Shown here one piece after another: positions 40,135 through 52,170 of a stretch of 64,000 nucleotides of DNA. How positions within the stretch are numbered: the stretch's first letter is position 1; every line of letters begins with the position of its first letter. Both the position numbers and the translations under genes were made by a program. The notes beneath the pieces are model-generated. The model made no database searches. It was given only the letters and a program-made list of their open reading frames with translations, and had not been told where the DNA came from. This stretch comes from Gari tellinella (Eukaryota > Mollusca > Bivalvia > Cardiida > Psammobiidae), in NCBI GenBank assembly GCA_922989275.2, contig OV277867.1, positions 5,642,001 to 5,706,000 on the forward strand, written 5' to 3'.

Positions 40135-41002
40135 ATTGATAGTTGATAAGACAAACCTTAGTTTACTTGGTGCAATTTGGTTTACACCTGCCAACATTTT
40201 ATGTCCGGATCAGATATAAATTACTCGGGGTCTAATCTGGATCCAAACTGTCGGACACAGACCACTACATGTATCAGCTGACAGCGTTATATAAGGTTAC
40301 TAGTAGTTGGAAAAGTGCAATCGTTTGAATAAATACGAGCCACGCCATGAGAAAACTAGGCTATTGTTTTGCAAACAGTGTAGATCCAGAACAACGGTTG
40401 CGCCACAGGCGCAGTGTCTGGTCGAATTCTTCGTAACTTGCTGTTTGCCATTTACTAGTATTTTGAATATTGTATTAGCTGACATGCTTGACAATGTAGA
40501 AAGTGACCAGACACCGAATTTGCTAATACGATTGTTCCTGATCTACATCTTTGTTTAACCCATTGGTACCAGTGGTCCTTATACATGAGATAGGCAAACA
40601 GTGTAGACTCTGATCTGACACCTCCTTGTGCGTTGTCTAGATCAGTCTACACTGCTTGCTGATAATAATTTCAATAGAAAACATAGCGAAAATGAAAATT
40701 TTGACCAGTCACCCCTTAGATAGAATATGGACTAATCCAATATACACATGTATAAACTGTGAGGAATGTACTGGGCGCAAATGGGTCAATGCAAATAGTT
40801 TAGATTTCTTTATTTCGCAGTTAGTGTATTTGAACTATTTGATCAAACTGTCATTGTTAAACAGTAACCTTGTAATACTGTTATATTTATGTTTTGTATC
40901 GGTTTTGTACGTCAAATGAATTACATCACATACAAAATCAAGCTGGATGTCTGCTTTCTGTTATAGGACAACTGCACTATTAACAGGTACACTATTTCAA
41001 GT
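40135..41002. other. Intergenic with broken hairpin cores
   Basis: 40195-40260 is a degenerate core-2/3 hybrid ('CGGATCAGATATAAATTAC ... CTGGATCCAAACTGT'). 40370-40520 and 40590-40655 hold core-3 strings (GCAAACAGTGTAGA). The frames here follow repeats and are not genes. Confidence 0.5.
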
Positions 41003-41210
41003 ACAGTCGAACCTCTCTATTACGACCACTAAAATATGTCAAATATTAGTCGTTTACGACAGGTGACTGCTTAAAGCAATGTGAAAGTGAAACAGAAAGC
41101 TCCTACAGGAGCTTTCTGTTTCACGTTCACATTGCTTTAAGCTGTCACCTGTCTTTTATACAGACAATTAGCCTTCTTTTTAGTGGTCGTAATAGAGAGG
41201 TTCTACTGTA
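41003..41210. mobile_element. MITE family D copy 2
   Basis: 208 bp, TACAGTCGAACCTCTCTATT ... AATAGAGAGGTTCTACTGTA. Perfect central hairpin with apex CTCCTACAGGAG near 41104. Almost the same length as copy 1. Confidence 0.9.
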
Positions 41211-41545
41211 TTTGTTAATGACGAGTATACTCGTCGTTAAGGTTGAATGGGGTAAATAAAGCATTATCTTATTTCATACTGTATAATTTTACTGACCATT
41301 TATGCACATGTTCGTCAATGTTAGGGGAGGGTGCCTTTTTTTAGTTCGAGTCATATAATTATAAGCTATATTTTCAAAAATAAATCGATGATAAAATATG
41401 AATATCAATATAAATTTTAGCAAGTGTCTCATACAAGGGCACGAATACCTCGTGCTCTTCGCATGGTATACTATATATAAGACAAAGTGTATTCGAAAAG
41501 TTGGTCAGTTTTATTAAACAAAATGAATAAATAAACAGTATACAA

Positions 41546-42724
41546 ACAAGAGCCCAATAGGCTCTAAGGCGCTCACCAGAGTACACAGTTCCCAGATTTA
41601 ACTAGACTTAAGACTAAAGGCGATTAATATCCCCGCTAGCGCCCTGTCACAAGAAGCAAATGTGTCAGGATAATGTTGATGTGTGCTCTCCATATGAACA
41701 AGAGGGTTCAGAAGCCTTTTCTACGCTTGACCTAATGACCTACTTTTTGACCTTACATAACTAATATTCATACATTGCCTACCCTTTATCAAGGTGACCA
41801 TTCTAAGCAAGTTTTGTGAAATTATAGCTAACAATAAGGCCCCTACAGTGTTTAGAAGCTATTCTATGTTTTGACCTACTGACCTACTTTTTAATTTTAT
41901 GTAACCCATATTCACACAGTGCCTAGATTTTGTCAAGATGACCATTCTAAGCAAGTTTCAAGAAGATTGGGTGGCAAAAAGCTTTTTCTGTGATTTGACC
42001 TACTGACCTACTTTATGACCCGACATGACCTACATTCATGTAAGACCTTATTGAGGTCATGACACTGACAAAATCTCATAAAAAATATAACCAAAAATAC
42101 AACTTCTAGAAGGTTCTTCATCTTTTCATTCGATAATACAAAATACGAAAAATGACCACGCCCTCTGACGGCCATGTTTTTTAACGGATCAAAATTCTTT
42201 TAACAGCTTCTGAAGTCTATCTATTGAGTTGCATTTTGATGAAAACCAAATTGAAATCAGACCAGTGGTTTTGGAGAAGAAGATTTTTGTAGATATTGTG
42301 CACGGTTGCCATGGCAACCAGACAAATTACCCCACCCACAAATTATTAACAACTTTTCATTCCCCCACCATACTGATGCTTCTGATGAAGTTTGGTTACA
42401 CTGGGGCTATTGGTTTCAGAGAAGAAGTCGTTTGCAATTGTTGACGGACTAACAGACGCACGTTCTAACATTTCAGGTTATGTGACTTTCCGATTGTTAA
42501 AACGGTGTAAAAAGACACGTAAAGAAGCCACATAAACCAAAAAAGCCACATAAACCCAATATGGACTAAAGAAATGAAAAGCTCTGTTGTTTTCTTTTGT
42601 TCTATGTTACGTCACGAAGTCCCATATACCCAAAAGGTTAGCGCGGACAGACGGACGGAGGGACGACGGACAGCAGGGGTATCACAAAAGCTCACATTGA
42701 GCACTTCGTGCTCTGGTGAGCTAA
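41546..42724. mobile_element. K element copy 2
   Basis: ACAAGAGCCCAATAGGCTC start and CTCACATTGAGC...GCTCTGGTGAGC end. The body repeats 'GACCTACTGACCTACTTT' several times and ends in GACGGACGGAGGGACGACGG. Non-coding. Confidence 0.65.
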
Positions 42725-42848
42725 AAAGGAAAATTAAACAAATGAAAGGGTAAATACCAATCAAAATATATTAGTCAGTTATTATAGAATCTTGAATACA
42801 TGTATTTTTTATGCTGATGCGAGGCTCGAGTCTGTGCTCCTGATCATA

Positions 42849-43098
42849 TACAGTGGAGAATCTGTTATTCTTTCCCGATACACGCGTTTACGCTAAAACT
42901 ATTTTTTCCTTTACAAACAGTTTGAAGCCAGATCAGACGCCGGGTAACCCGGCGTCTGATCAGGCTCCAAGCTGTTTGCCACCAAGATAAAAATGAATTA
43001 TCAGAATTGTCCAAAAGTTGTTCTTTTCTACATTTTAGTGCTTTGTGTTTGCGTACGTTTGCGTTTAAACGGGAAAGAATAACAGATTTTCCACTGTA
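42849..43098. mobile_element. MITE family B copy
   Basis: 250 bp, TACAGTGGAGAATCTG ... CAGATTTTCCACTGTA with near-perfect core 2. Only B copy outside the 11-27 kb cluster. Confidence 0.92.
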
Positions 43099-44506
43099 CA
43101 TTTACTCCCTTATGTCCCTACGACTTATCCACTACGCTATATTTCCGATAACTAATCCGCTTATTGTTAGTACATGTACATTTACCGTTTGCCCTAGATT
43201 GCCAGCCAATGAAAGGGCTCCATTTCAGCGAGAAATGAAAAAATATATCCCATATTCGTTCAATTTTGTACTTGGGTATGGCAGAGAAATAAACAAGTCA
43301 TGAACCGGCCAAGGACACCGCGTGCTAAGGAGGAGCATAGCGCATCATTACGTCATACAACAACCGCTCAGCTGCAAATTACAGTATAACCTATGTACTG
43401 CGGCCTTTCAATGAAGAGGCCCGAATAAATAAAATAATTCTGTAGACAGGAGACTATAGTTAGTGCATAATGAAATTAATATGAAACGCATTAATCCTGT
43501 CCTGCATTAACCTATTGAACCCTAGGTGACGAGTACACTCGTCATTTATATACCCGTTACACTTGTCCACAGCAAACATTGTAGAACCACATCGTAGATC
43601 TCCTATTACAAAAATGGCCTAGACTCGAATTGTTCATTGTATAAGTGTTGGGTTGAAAGGGTTAAGCATACTTGTGGGTATTGTCTTCTTTTGTGTAATC
43701 GTTTTACAAATATTTGACTGTAAAACGTCTCGAAAGAAATGTGTTTATTTTCAATATTGAACTAAAATACGGTTGCTTTTTATCAATGCATTAATACAGA
43801 GGCTCCTGTAAGCGTTTTAATTCTTGCGTTAAACAGCCACCTGTCTTCAACCCCTTCGGTGCCATGGGCATATTTGTCATTAATTGTATAATACACTAAA
43901 CAACACAGTCCAGATGAATGTCATTTAAAAACCAAGAATGCTCTTGACTTAGGATGTTTTAACCCTATAAACTGTGGAGTTTATTTCTAATCTGACTTTA
44001 AAACAATTATTGCTTGGCTCCATTAGTGGGTCTTGGTTGATCAGGTGCTGCTTAATGCTTGGTATTTTTAGCAAATCAATTGATCAAGCATTTTCATGTC
44101 ACACCAGTCCACAGCAGCTCGTTCACGCCAGTTTACAACACTTTACTGTCGGAACACAAATAAATATCGTCCTACAATTTAATCTATTTTTAAATTCCAT
44201 TTGGGTGACTCGCTAGCTCATGCTTGATTTTGTTTCTAAATGGAAATGCCTACAGCGAGCCCTACACGCGTACAGGGTTCCCGGTCGTTTTTCTAGTTTT
44301 TCGTGTGACGTCATGTGTAAAAGTGAACTCGCCGGCTTCCGAAAATACAAAGCACCGCCCTCCGAAATAAAGCCCTTTCATTGGCTTACAAACTAGGTCG
44401 AGTGGTAATTTGGGTTGAGCGATAACTTAGTTTAGGTAAAGTAGGTTGAACGGTAACTGCCATACACTAGCCTACGTGCCATATTTGAGGCAAACGGTAA
44501 ATCAGT
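43099..44506. other. Intergenic, family I relic
   Basis: 43510-43665 carries 'TTGAACCCTAGGTGACGAGT' and 'ACTCGTCATTTATATACC' of family I. 43848-43930 has the first ~80 bp of a family C end. No gene. Confidence 0.5.
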
Positions 44507-44604
44507 TATAGTTCATTTGTTTGAAAATTATACAACATAACCTGTTCGCTCCCTACGGTCGCTCCAGGTTATATTGCATAATTTTCAAAAAATGAACTAT
44601 AACT
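44507..44604. repeat. Hairpin repeat, ~95 bp
   Basis: 'GTTATAGTTCATTTGTTTGA' and 'CAAAAAATGAACTATAAC' form the outer arms, 'AACCTG...CAGGTT' the inner. The loop is 'TTCGCTCCCTACGGTCGCTC'. Confidence 0.8.
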
Positions 44605-44635
44605 AATACGTATATATAACTGAACATTTTCCTTT

Positions 44636-45685
44636 TTAACTCACCTGGCACGTAGTGCCAAGGTGAGCTATTTTGATCGTCCTGTGTCTGTCGTCCGTCG
44701 TCGTTCGTCCGTCGTCAACAATTTCTTTAAATGACATCTCCTTCGAAACTACTTGATAGATTTTTACCACACTTGAATGATCCTTATATGGTCCTCTTTC
44801 ACAGTTGTTCAAATACTTCCGGTCCTTTGCATATCGAGGTCGCAGGAGCTAAAATAGATTGTTTCAATGAAAACCTTAAAAAATCTTATTGTCAAAAACC
44901 ACAATGTTCAGACAAGAGCTTAGATATTTGGCACATGGCATTATAAATAGGTCCTTTATCGAGATTGTCAAATTATGCCCCTGGGGTCAAAATTGGCCCC
45001 GCACGGGGGTCATTTTGTTTATAAATAGATATATAGTGAAATCTTCAATCATCATCTTCTCTGAAACTTATATGGCCAGAGCTTTGATATTTGGCATGAT
45101 GACACTTCTAGAGTCCTTCACCAATATTGTTGAAACGGATCAAGTTCGTTGCATATCTAGGTCACAGGAGCTAAAAAGATATTTTCAATGAAAACTTAAC
45201 AAATCATCTTGTCTAAATCCACAGTACCCTGAGCTTAGATATTGGGCACAAAGCGTCATCTACAGTTCTTCTATCAAGGTTAAATATGACCCTGCCCTTG
45301 GGGGTCACAGTTTTTCATAGAGTTATATAGTGAAATCTTCAAACATCTTTTTCTCTGAAACTTATATGCCCAGAATTTTGATATTTGGCATGGCGACGCT
45401 TCTATTAGTCCTTTACCAATATTGTTGAAATGATTCCCGCCAGTTGCATTTATGGGCCACATTAGCTACAAATAGTTTCTTTTTCAATAAAAAAAGTCTT
45501 ACTGTCTGAAACCATATACAAAGTCATGAGCTTAGATGTTTGACAGAACACTTATTTTGCAGTTTAATCAGCAAGATTTTTGAAATATGTAATTTGGGTG
45601 AAAATGATCCCACCCCAGGGGTCATTTGTCCCTTGTCTGGGGGTTTCCAGGTGAGCGATATTTAGGCCCGCATGGGCCTCTTGTT
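44636..45685. mobile_element. K element copy 3 (inverted)
   Basis: Starts TTAACTCACCTGGCACG...CGTGCC-type hairpin and ends GGGCCTCTTGTT. The body shows 'CCAGAGCTTTGATATTTGGC' and 'CCCTGGGGTCAAAATTGGCC' repeated about three times, the same internal unit as copy 1 in reverse. Confidence 0.68.
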
Positions 45686-47558
45686 AAAAAATGACACGAT
45701 GATATCCGAAATGCTGATCTCCCTTATAAATGGACTCGGCGAACCCGTGCCCCGTCAGCCCTAGCTGTTTGACCTTTTTCTACCATAAACAATCTCAAAC
45801 TAATTCACATCGCCTGTCCAAAGCTGAATGATTTGAAATGGCTTAAACTAGCACGAAAACCTCGTGCACTGGCACATACCGCTACCTAGCGGATTGGTAT
45901 ACATTTAAATAGAAATTAATTTACTTTTAATTCGTATACTCAAACGAAGAAAAATATATTTCTCATTTGTTACTGTGTAGATATCGAACAAATACCATGT
46001 TTACAAAGCGAATATTATTAGTTATACAGTTTCTTCCTGAGGTTCGTGGGGATTTATTTCTAGCTGAGGAAAATTATGTGGCCCGAGCAGAAAAGTGTAA
46101 AACGAATTTATTATACTGCAAAGTATTCACTGTTCAAACGAATTATTTCTAACCATTTCGGCATTTTTCGTGTAAACTGTAAAACATCGCGTAGTTTTAA
46201 ATTCGTGAATTGTTTAAGAGGATCGGACAATTAAATGGGTTAAGTTTGTAAAAACTGACACTCACAGCGTTCCCAGATCGTAGGCCGATTCAAAATCGTA
46301 GACCGTTTTGTAAGTCATTGGCCGTTTTAGCCTAAATCGTAAACAGAGTTCTAATCCACTACGTCAAAACAGATGAGGTTCACTAAACTAATGATGTCAC
46401 ACTTATGAACGTTGTTATTCAAAAGAAAAATGGACGCGCTCGTAGACATAAGAATCAACATTTTCCAGAAAAGAAAAGACGACGGCTTTTCAAAGATCAA
46501 AACCCCGATTAGTTGTTAGCCAAGATGAACTTAATAACGGAATATGCACAATTGAAGCACAAAATCTTGTCGCGCAGTCGGTCATATTTCTTTCCTGCAA
46601 TGAAAAAATGAGGGACCTGTACTCTGTTAGCTCAAAGTGTATATGGGCTCTCGGCAACGGCTTGTTAGCCAATCAGAAGTAAGGAATTTATTGTGCAGGT
46701 CTTGGTCTATACTGTCGGTATCATACATTCAGAGAAAGTGTAAACGGTGATGTTTTCTCCTCAATAATAAGAAAATGGTCGATAGAACCAAACTGCGACT
46801 GGAGAAATAGCTTTGATGGAGTTATTCCCTATGACAAGCGTATGTCTTGTAGGGTCCAATTTTATTGATGTGCCAGTAACGAGTAACGCATAGGTCAATG
46901 GACTGATTAATTTTGTTTGAGTAAAGATGTACCTTTCGACATTGTTTGCGCTGCGTTCACGCTAAAACAGGAAATAGTAACGCTTCTCACATGTAGCATC
47001 AGTGTCCGCGATAGCTCGTGCTATTACGCCATGTCTTAATGACTGACAGGTCAATCAATTACGACTATACTCAACAACCTTCTTCACCTACATGGTCTTT
47101 AGAAAGTAGTAAGATTTTAAAGACAAGTTGGTATTTAAAACACGATAATAGAGAAAGGAGTTATCAATTTTCAGTAATTATCGTCCGGAAGTTTTCTGAA
47201 GACTAAATAAAGTTTTGATCCAGTTTCCCAACATTTGATCAAGATCCAACCTGTCGGACATTCTTACCCGTGTCAGTTCCATGCGAATTAGTTACAGGGA
47301 GCAAGACGTAAATCTTTAGCATTAATCGCAGTTGTTCAAATCAATATGTTAACATAAGAGCTTTTGCTCTTAAATACTTTCCTTATTTTGAGCCTTTGAA
47401 ACATAGACATTCAACAATAATGCACTAAGTTTTAAAACAAACGTCTACGACTTTCTCAAATACTTTTATTTTCAAACAAAATGGTGCAATGTTATACTAC
47501 TAGTTGCATAAATAAAAGCCATCTCGTCACATACCGTTTTACAACTACATTTGCTATC
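45686..47558. other. Intergenic, no gene seen
   Basis: About 1.9 kb without a clear repeat match or coding signal. Several 60-70 aa frames show no domain. 46290-46345 repeats 'CGTAGGCCG/CGTAGACCG'. Confidence 0.5.
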
Positions 47559-48021
47559 TACAGTAAAACCTCTCTCACGACCACCTTCAAGTACACTTAG
47601 TGACAACATTCAATGCACGTGAAAGTTTAAAGCAGATAAAAGTAAAGCAGAAAGCTCCTTTTGGGAGCTTTCCGCTTTTTTTTCATCTTGCATTAAGCTG
47701 TCACGTGTCAGGGACCTTTCTATCTGGAAGCGGTTCTGGGGCTTAATTGCCATAGGGGTTATATTTGTTTATTTACGGAGATTATCCCCTCTACCAAGAA
47801 CTAAAACGAGAGGCATATCGATCGTTTTAATCTCATGTTCTGCTTCGCAACGAATGGGATTAGCCGAAATCATATACATAAAATCATCCTTCGTCAGGTC
47901 ATCTCATCATTCATCTGCGCTATTGTGCAAAAGTGCCGTAAAACCAAACTCACTCACTCACCTGTACATAGAAAAACTTTATGTCTGAATATAGTTGTAG
48001 TAGATGAGGGGTTTTACTGTA
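47559..48021. mobile_element. MITE family D copy 3 interrupted by repeat M
   Basis: TACAGTAAAACCTCTCTC start and GGGGTTTTACTGTA end, with the worn hairpin at about 47629-47700 (GCTCCTTTTGGGAGC apex). The element is twice normal length because repeat M (47711-47960) lies in its right half. Confidence 0.75.
47711..47960. repeat. Dispersed repeat M, copy 2
   Basis: Same string order as 22568-22790: GGCTTAATTGCCA, CCAAGAACTAAAA, GATTAGCCGAAATCATAT, ending near a CACTCACTCAC run. Confidence 0.68.
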
Positions 48022-48031
48022 CCAAATATAG

Positions 48032-48182
48032 AGAATAATTTGTCATTGCCTGAGATAGGAGGGGTTTATTCTGCGAGAGGTGAAATCATTTCGCGCGAGG
48101 TTTATCGAGCGCTAAATGGTTTCTCCTCGAGCAGAATAAACCCCTCCTATCTCATGCAATGACATATTTTTCGAATTATCCC
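48032..48182. repeat. Long hairpin repeat, ~150 bp
   Basis: Arms 'GAGATAGGAGGGGTTTATTC' and complement with near-perfect pairing, extended by 'AATTTGTCATTGC'/'GCAATGACATATTT'. The ~60-nt loop contains ATTTCGCGCGAGG. Single copy in the window. Confidence 0.85.
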
Positions 48183-48890
48183 GTCACTGAATGATTTTAG
48201 CCTTTCAAATTTACAATAACAATAAATTTGACATGTTTCACGTAATTTCTGACATACAAAAAAATAATAACCGCTCCTTGCCGAACTGCGCTTAGTTAAT
48301 CTTACACAACAGAAAAAATGACCATAACAAAACGCTTAGAGTGAAAAACTGGCAACAAACTGGAAAAGTGAGTCGATTCAAATTTGACAAGTTATACATT
48401 TTAACTCAAATTGGCTGTACTTTACGCTTAAACTCAGAAGTTAAAATTGCCAAAAATAACGACTGGAAATTGTCACCAGTTTTCGCGTTACTCGTCAAGG
48501 TCGTTTGTTGTTTTGGAACAATTTCTTTTCTGACCGCTCAGATTCAAACTCTACATCCCATACAATGATTATGTCGAAATTTTCTACTAAATATGGCATT
48601 CTGCTTTGTTAATTAGCTTACCTAAAGTATATTTCAACTTGTTGCTAGTTGCTACAGCATACAGCCCTATTGCTTTAGCAACAGGATCAGATGAGACGAT
48701 TGTAGAATGGTCTCTAACAGCGTAGATCTATATGAGAATAGAAATAATGAACGGGTATTTGTTAATTTGTTTTTATATTTCAAAAAGCAATATTAAGAAT
48801 AATGGTTTGTTGTTGTCGAATTGATTTTTTTTTTAAAAACGCGTCTATATACAAACTTTATATACAACTTAAACCGACATCACATTGTAT
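48183..48890. other. Intergenic, no gene seen
   Basis: AT-rich. A 75-aa frame at 48341-48568 has no domain recognised. Confidence 0.5.
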
Positions 48891-48896
48891 CTGCCT

Positions 48897-48968
48897 CCGT
48901 GGCCGAATGGTTACTGTCGGTGACTTCTACCACGGTGATCCGAGTTCAAAACCCACTCGATCCAAACT
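48897..48968 (+). tRNA. tRNA-like sequence, probably tRNA-derived repeat head
   Basis: The A box (TGGCCGAATGG) and a weak B box (GAGTTCAAAACCC) are spaced as in a tRNA, and the 'CCACGG...GATCCGAG' middle can fold. The acceptor arms do not pair well and the B box is off consensus, so it is more likely a decayed tRNA or SINE head than a working gene. Confidence 0.35.
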
Positions 48969-49502
48969 CTTTTTGTGAATGCTAAATGGTTATTTAACAT
49001 AGTTTTAGTTTAGTTTCATTCATTAAACATATTTCTGGTGGGGTCTTTTGCATGTAAAAATCAACTTCTCCGCTATATGCTTTGAGTAATGAAGATAAAA
49101 AAGTACCGGTGTATTCATACAGCTACTATACAGATAGAACTAAACCTGCTACTATACAGATACACCTAGGTTTATTATGCTACCCCTTTATTATGTCACC
49201 GAAGGCTGTAGAGACGGGATAAAACGATATTGATTAATGAAACGCATCATGAAACAAAGGTTCGTTGGCATTGCAAAAGGTGAATGCAATGTGTCCAGTT
49301 CATAAGTAATAGACTAACACTATAATACATTTAAATCCCTTAACCAACGATTTCAATACCACACACAAAAAAATACTTTATGATGATAGTTCAAAACAGA
49401 TGGTTGCTTAACGCAGAATGAAAGGACAGTAAAAAGATAATATTAAATTTAACTACTAAACTCACTTACCTTATTAGATTTAATCGCTTATTCTCACTTA
49501 CT
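48969..49502. other. Intergenic, no gene seen
   Basis: Contains a short direct repeat ('ACTATACAGATAGAACTAAAC / ACTATACAGATACACCTAGG' start) near 49126-49170. No coding signal. Confidence 0.5.
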
Positions 49503-49760
49503 TTAACACATTGAACCCCAGCGACGAGTATATGCGTTTTTTCAAAAGTTGTACCTGTAACAGGTACACTTGTCGTATGCAAACAGTGTAGACCTTGATC
49601 AGAGTTCTTCTGCTAGAGAGCTTTAGTCATGACTGCATTATTTGTCTTTTTGAAATATACATGTATTGTAAAGATAATCGTAAATAGTCAAAATGTATGT
49701 CTACTAGACTTAATGAAAAACTGGAGTTGGCCAACTAAAGTTTCAGGGATGAATAGGTCA
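49503..49760. mobile_element. MITE family I copy
   Basis: 'AACACATTGAACCCCAGCGA', 'GCAAACAGTGTAGACCTTGA' and 'CTACTAGACTTAATGAAAAA' in family order. It ends about 90 bp before the large element. Confidence 0.6.
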
Positions 49761-49851
49761 ATCAGTGTTCTGCCTTTAATGCCTTAAATAGGCCGTCTTT
49801 TTAGTTGCCATATAAACATGAACATAATAACATATATTTTGTTTTCTTTTT

Positions 49852-52072
49852 AGAGACTGTAGTATATGCATCGGTTTGCGTGTAAACAAAGATGACGTAA
49901 TCGGCGGCCATCTTGACCTACTTTCGGACAGGGTGTTACTTTCTTAAGTAACAAGGGAGGAGCTCATTTGCATATAAGGATGTCATAGGTGTTCGCGGAT
50001 ATTAGGGCGGCCATCTTGGATGACCTTCTTTTCTAAAAATAGGATAAACACGTGGGTTTATATTTAGCTCAGGGGTGAAGGTCCTGTACGGAGGATTTCA
50101 TGTAGATCGGGGTGTACTTTGTGTATTGGATCTACACGGTATAGGTCTACACGGTATACAGAGCTGAACATGTTCAGACAAAGCCTATCAAAGTTAATCC
50201 CTTCTCAGGAGACAGGATGTCTCGGTCCTATTGACTCGAGACAGGATATGGGAACAATGGCTTATTCATCCCGTCAAACTTAATCCCTCTTCGGGAGACA
50301 GAATGTCTGGCGTGGCTTTATTCAAAACCGGACGTAGGGAACAATAGTCCCATTAAAACTTAATCCCTGACAAGTCTCCGCAGTGTCTGACTGAGATTGG
50401 CAAAGGAAGGTACAACAATGGCCTATTCAAAGTTAATGTAGTAGACGTCTACAACACTGATCTTCTTTTACAGGCAGTTACTAACATGTTAATACTACGT
50501 ACAGGAGAGTGAGAGGTAGTATAACACAAAGCTTCGTATAAAGTTAAAGCTACTGTCAAACCGTAAGTAGTCCATTCTTTACCGTTTTATTGCACTGATG
50601 TTAACGCTGAGCGTGCCGTGTTTCTTTGATTTCAAAATAAAGATATAGTTGTACCAATTTTCTATAATTCAAGATTAGTTAAACTTTCTTCAATGTTACA
50701 GAGGCTATAACGAAACCATTTATACGTCAATATCGGTTGACTTGAGATGGTATTAAGATAAGAGTACAAAGACCCTATTGTTGGGGGATTAAAAGTTTAC
50801 ACACCAATAGCGGTAGTCACTAGCTAGCAACGGATTAAAATTTAACAAAAATACTGCCTTTATACGAATAGTTCTGTCCCCGATTTTACGATGCATCATA
50901 GACTTAACCATGATGTTCATCATTTTAGAAAAACTCAAAAAGGAAGGATATCATTGAAAAGTGTCGTATTCTCCTTTCTCTGTTGGTGAACGTTTTAATG
51001 CCGTTATCTTATTTATTTTAGGTACCTATGGTGAGCTCTTATCCTCGGCTTTAAATTTGAAGTAACTTTCACCATAATAGCAGTCATTCTCGAGTTATGC
51101 CCCTTTACCGATATTTTAAACCTAAGGATCAAACTTCGCGTAACCCTATGATTTATAGACTGTTCGAAAGAGCATGTCGCGCTGATCAAGAATATATCTG
51201 GATGTGTGGCTCTAGGTTGCATAGTTCGCGAGTTACAGGGGTTTTAAAATGTCACCTATGACGTCATCAACTAGGATGAAAATATTCAAATCCTTCTCTC
51301 TCTATTCGTTTTAACCGAATCGGGTCATGTTTGGTCTCGTTAGAAAGGTCTCGAGACCACCTATCGACTGAAGTAACCCGACCGGAAGTCACTCTTCCTT
51401 GAAACCGGAAGTGACGTATTTCTCTTATAAAATGTCTGGTTTTCCGTTATCACTTGACAAATGGATGCAATTTAGGTCTCGTTCGATAGGATGTCGGTTA
51501 GAGACAAGTCTTTACACGACTCCGCGTTACTTAAATTAACCACATTCCGATAAATGTATTTGGTTCTCCAGAACAATAATACTAACAAATAAGTCAATAA
51601 ATACCTCATTCTACCGTGTGTACTCCTCGACGTCTTGAGTGCAAATGACTGATTATCCAGTGTTCTTCTCTTTACTGCGTGCGCATGCGCGGTATTGTAC
51701 GTATAGCTATTTTTAGAATGACATCATAACTATTTTTAGAATAGCATGATGTTACTGTATTTAGAACTAAACATGTTCAGACAAGTCCTTAATCCCTTTT
51801 CAAATTTAATCCCTTAAGAGTAGACAGAATGTCTGGGTTCTATTATTCTGAACAGGATATGAGAACAATGGCTTATTCATACGTCAGAGTTAATCCCTTC
51901 GTAGGAGACAGAATGTCTGGGTTCTATTGACACAGGACCAGAAGATACAACAATAGCCCATTCAAATGTCAATCCTTAATCCCTGGCATGTCGCCACAAA
52001 GTCTGGCTCGTTTTAATGTTAGACAATAGGTGGTTTTGTTCAAGTCTGTACATGACTTAATGTTACTAAAAA
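49852..52072. repeat. Left terminal inverted repeat, ~2.2 kb
   Basis: The reverse complement of about 60345-62565 matches nearly throughout at roughly 97-98 percent by eye. Examples are 'GTAGTATATGCATCGG' at 49859, 'CGGCGGCCATCTTGACCTAC' and 'GGTGGTTTTGTTCA' near 52029. Outside GTAGTATATG the arms differ by a ~16-bp insertion on the right before AGAGACT. It includes 'TTACTTAAGAAAGTAAC'-type small palindromes. Confidence 0.92.
50165..52022. repeat. Two clusters of ~75-bp sub-repeats inside the left inverted repeat
   Basis: Units with 'TTAATCCCT', then AGACAGAATGTCT, then 'GGGAACAATGGCTTATTCA' occur about four times at 50165-50450 and about four times at 51765-52022. Exact AGACAGAATGTCT, a perfect dyad with a 3-bp centre, is at 50296, 51832 and 51906. 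The right arm mirrors both clusters. Confidence 0.8.
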
Positions 52073-52109
52073 TAACCAATCACACGTCGTTTTGAGGCTT
52101 TGTGGAAAG

Positions 52110-52117
52110 TATATAAG
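52110..52117 (+). promoter_or_regulatory. TATA box for the polymerase gene
   Basis: TATATAAG, 61 bp before the ATG at 52171 and about 30 bp before a pyrimidine-rich initiator-like 'TTTTCATTCTGACT'. It lies just inside the end of the left inverted repeat. Confidence 0.65.
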
Positions 52118-52170
52118 AAGGACGCACGGACGTTGATTTTCATTCTGACTTTAGAATTCAAGCAGGCAGC

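Noticed and set aside
40307..40558. 83-aa frame starting MEKCNRLNKYEPRHEKTR
   Set aside because: It spans a degenerate core-3 repeat; the cysteine spacing comes from that repeat.
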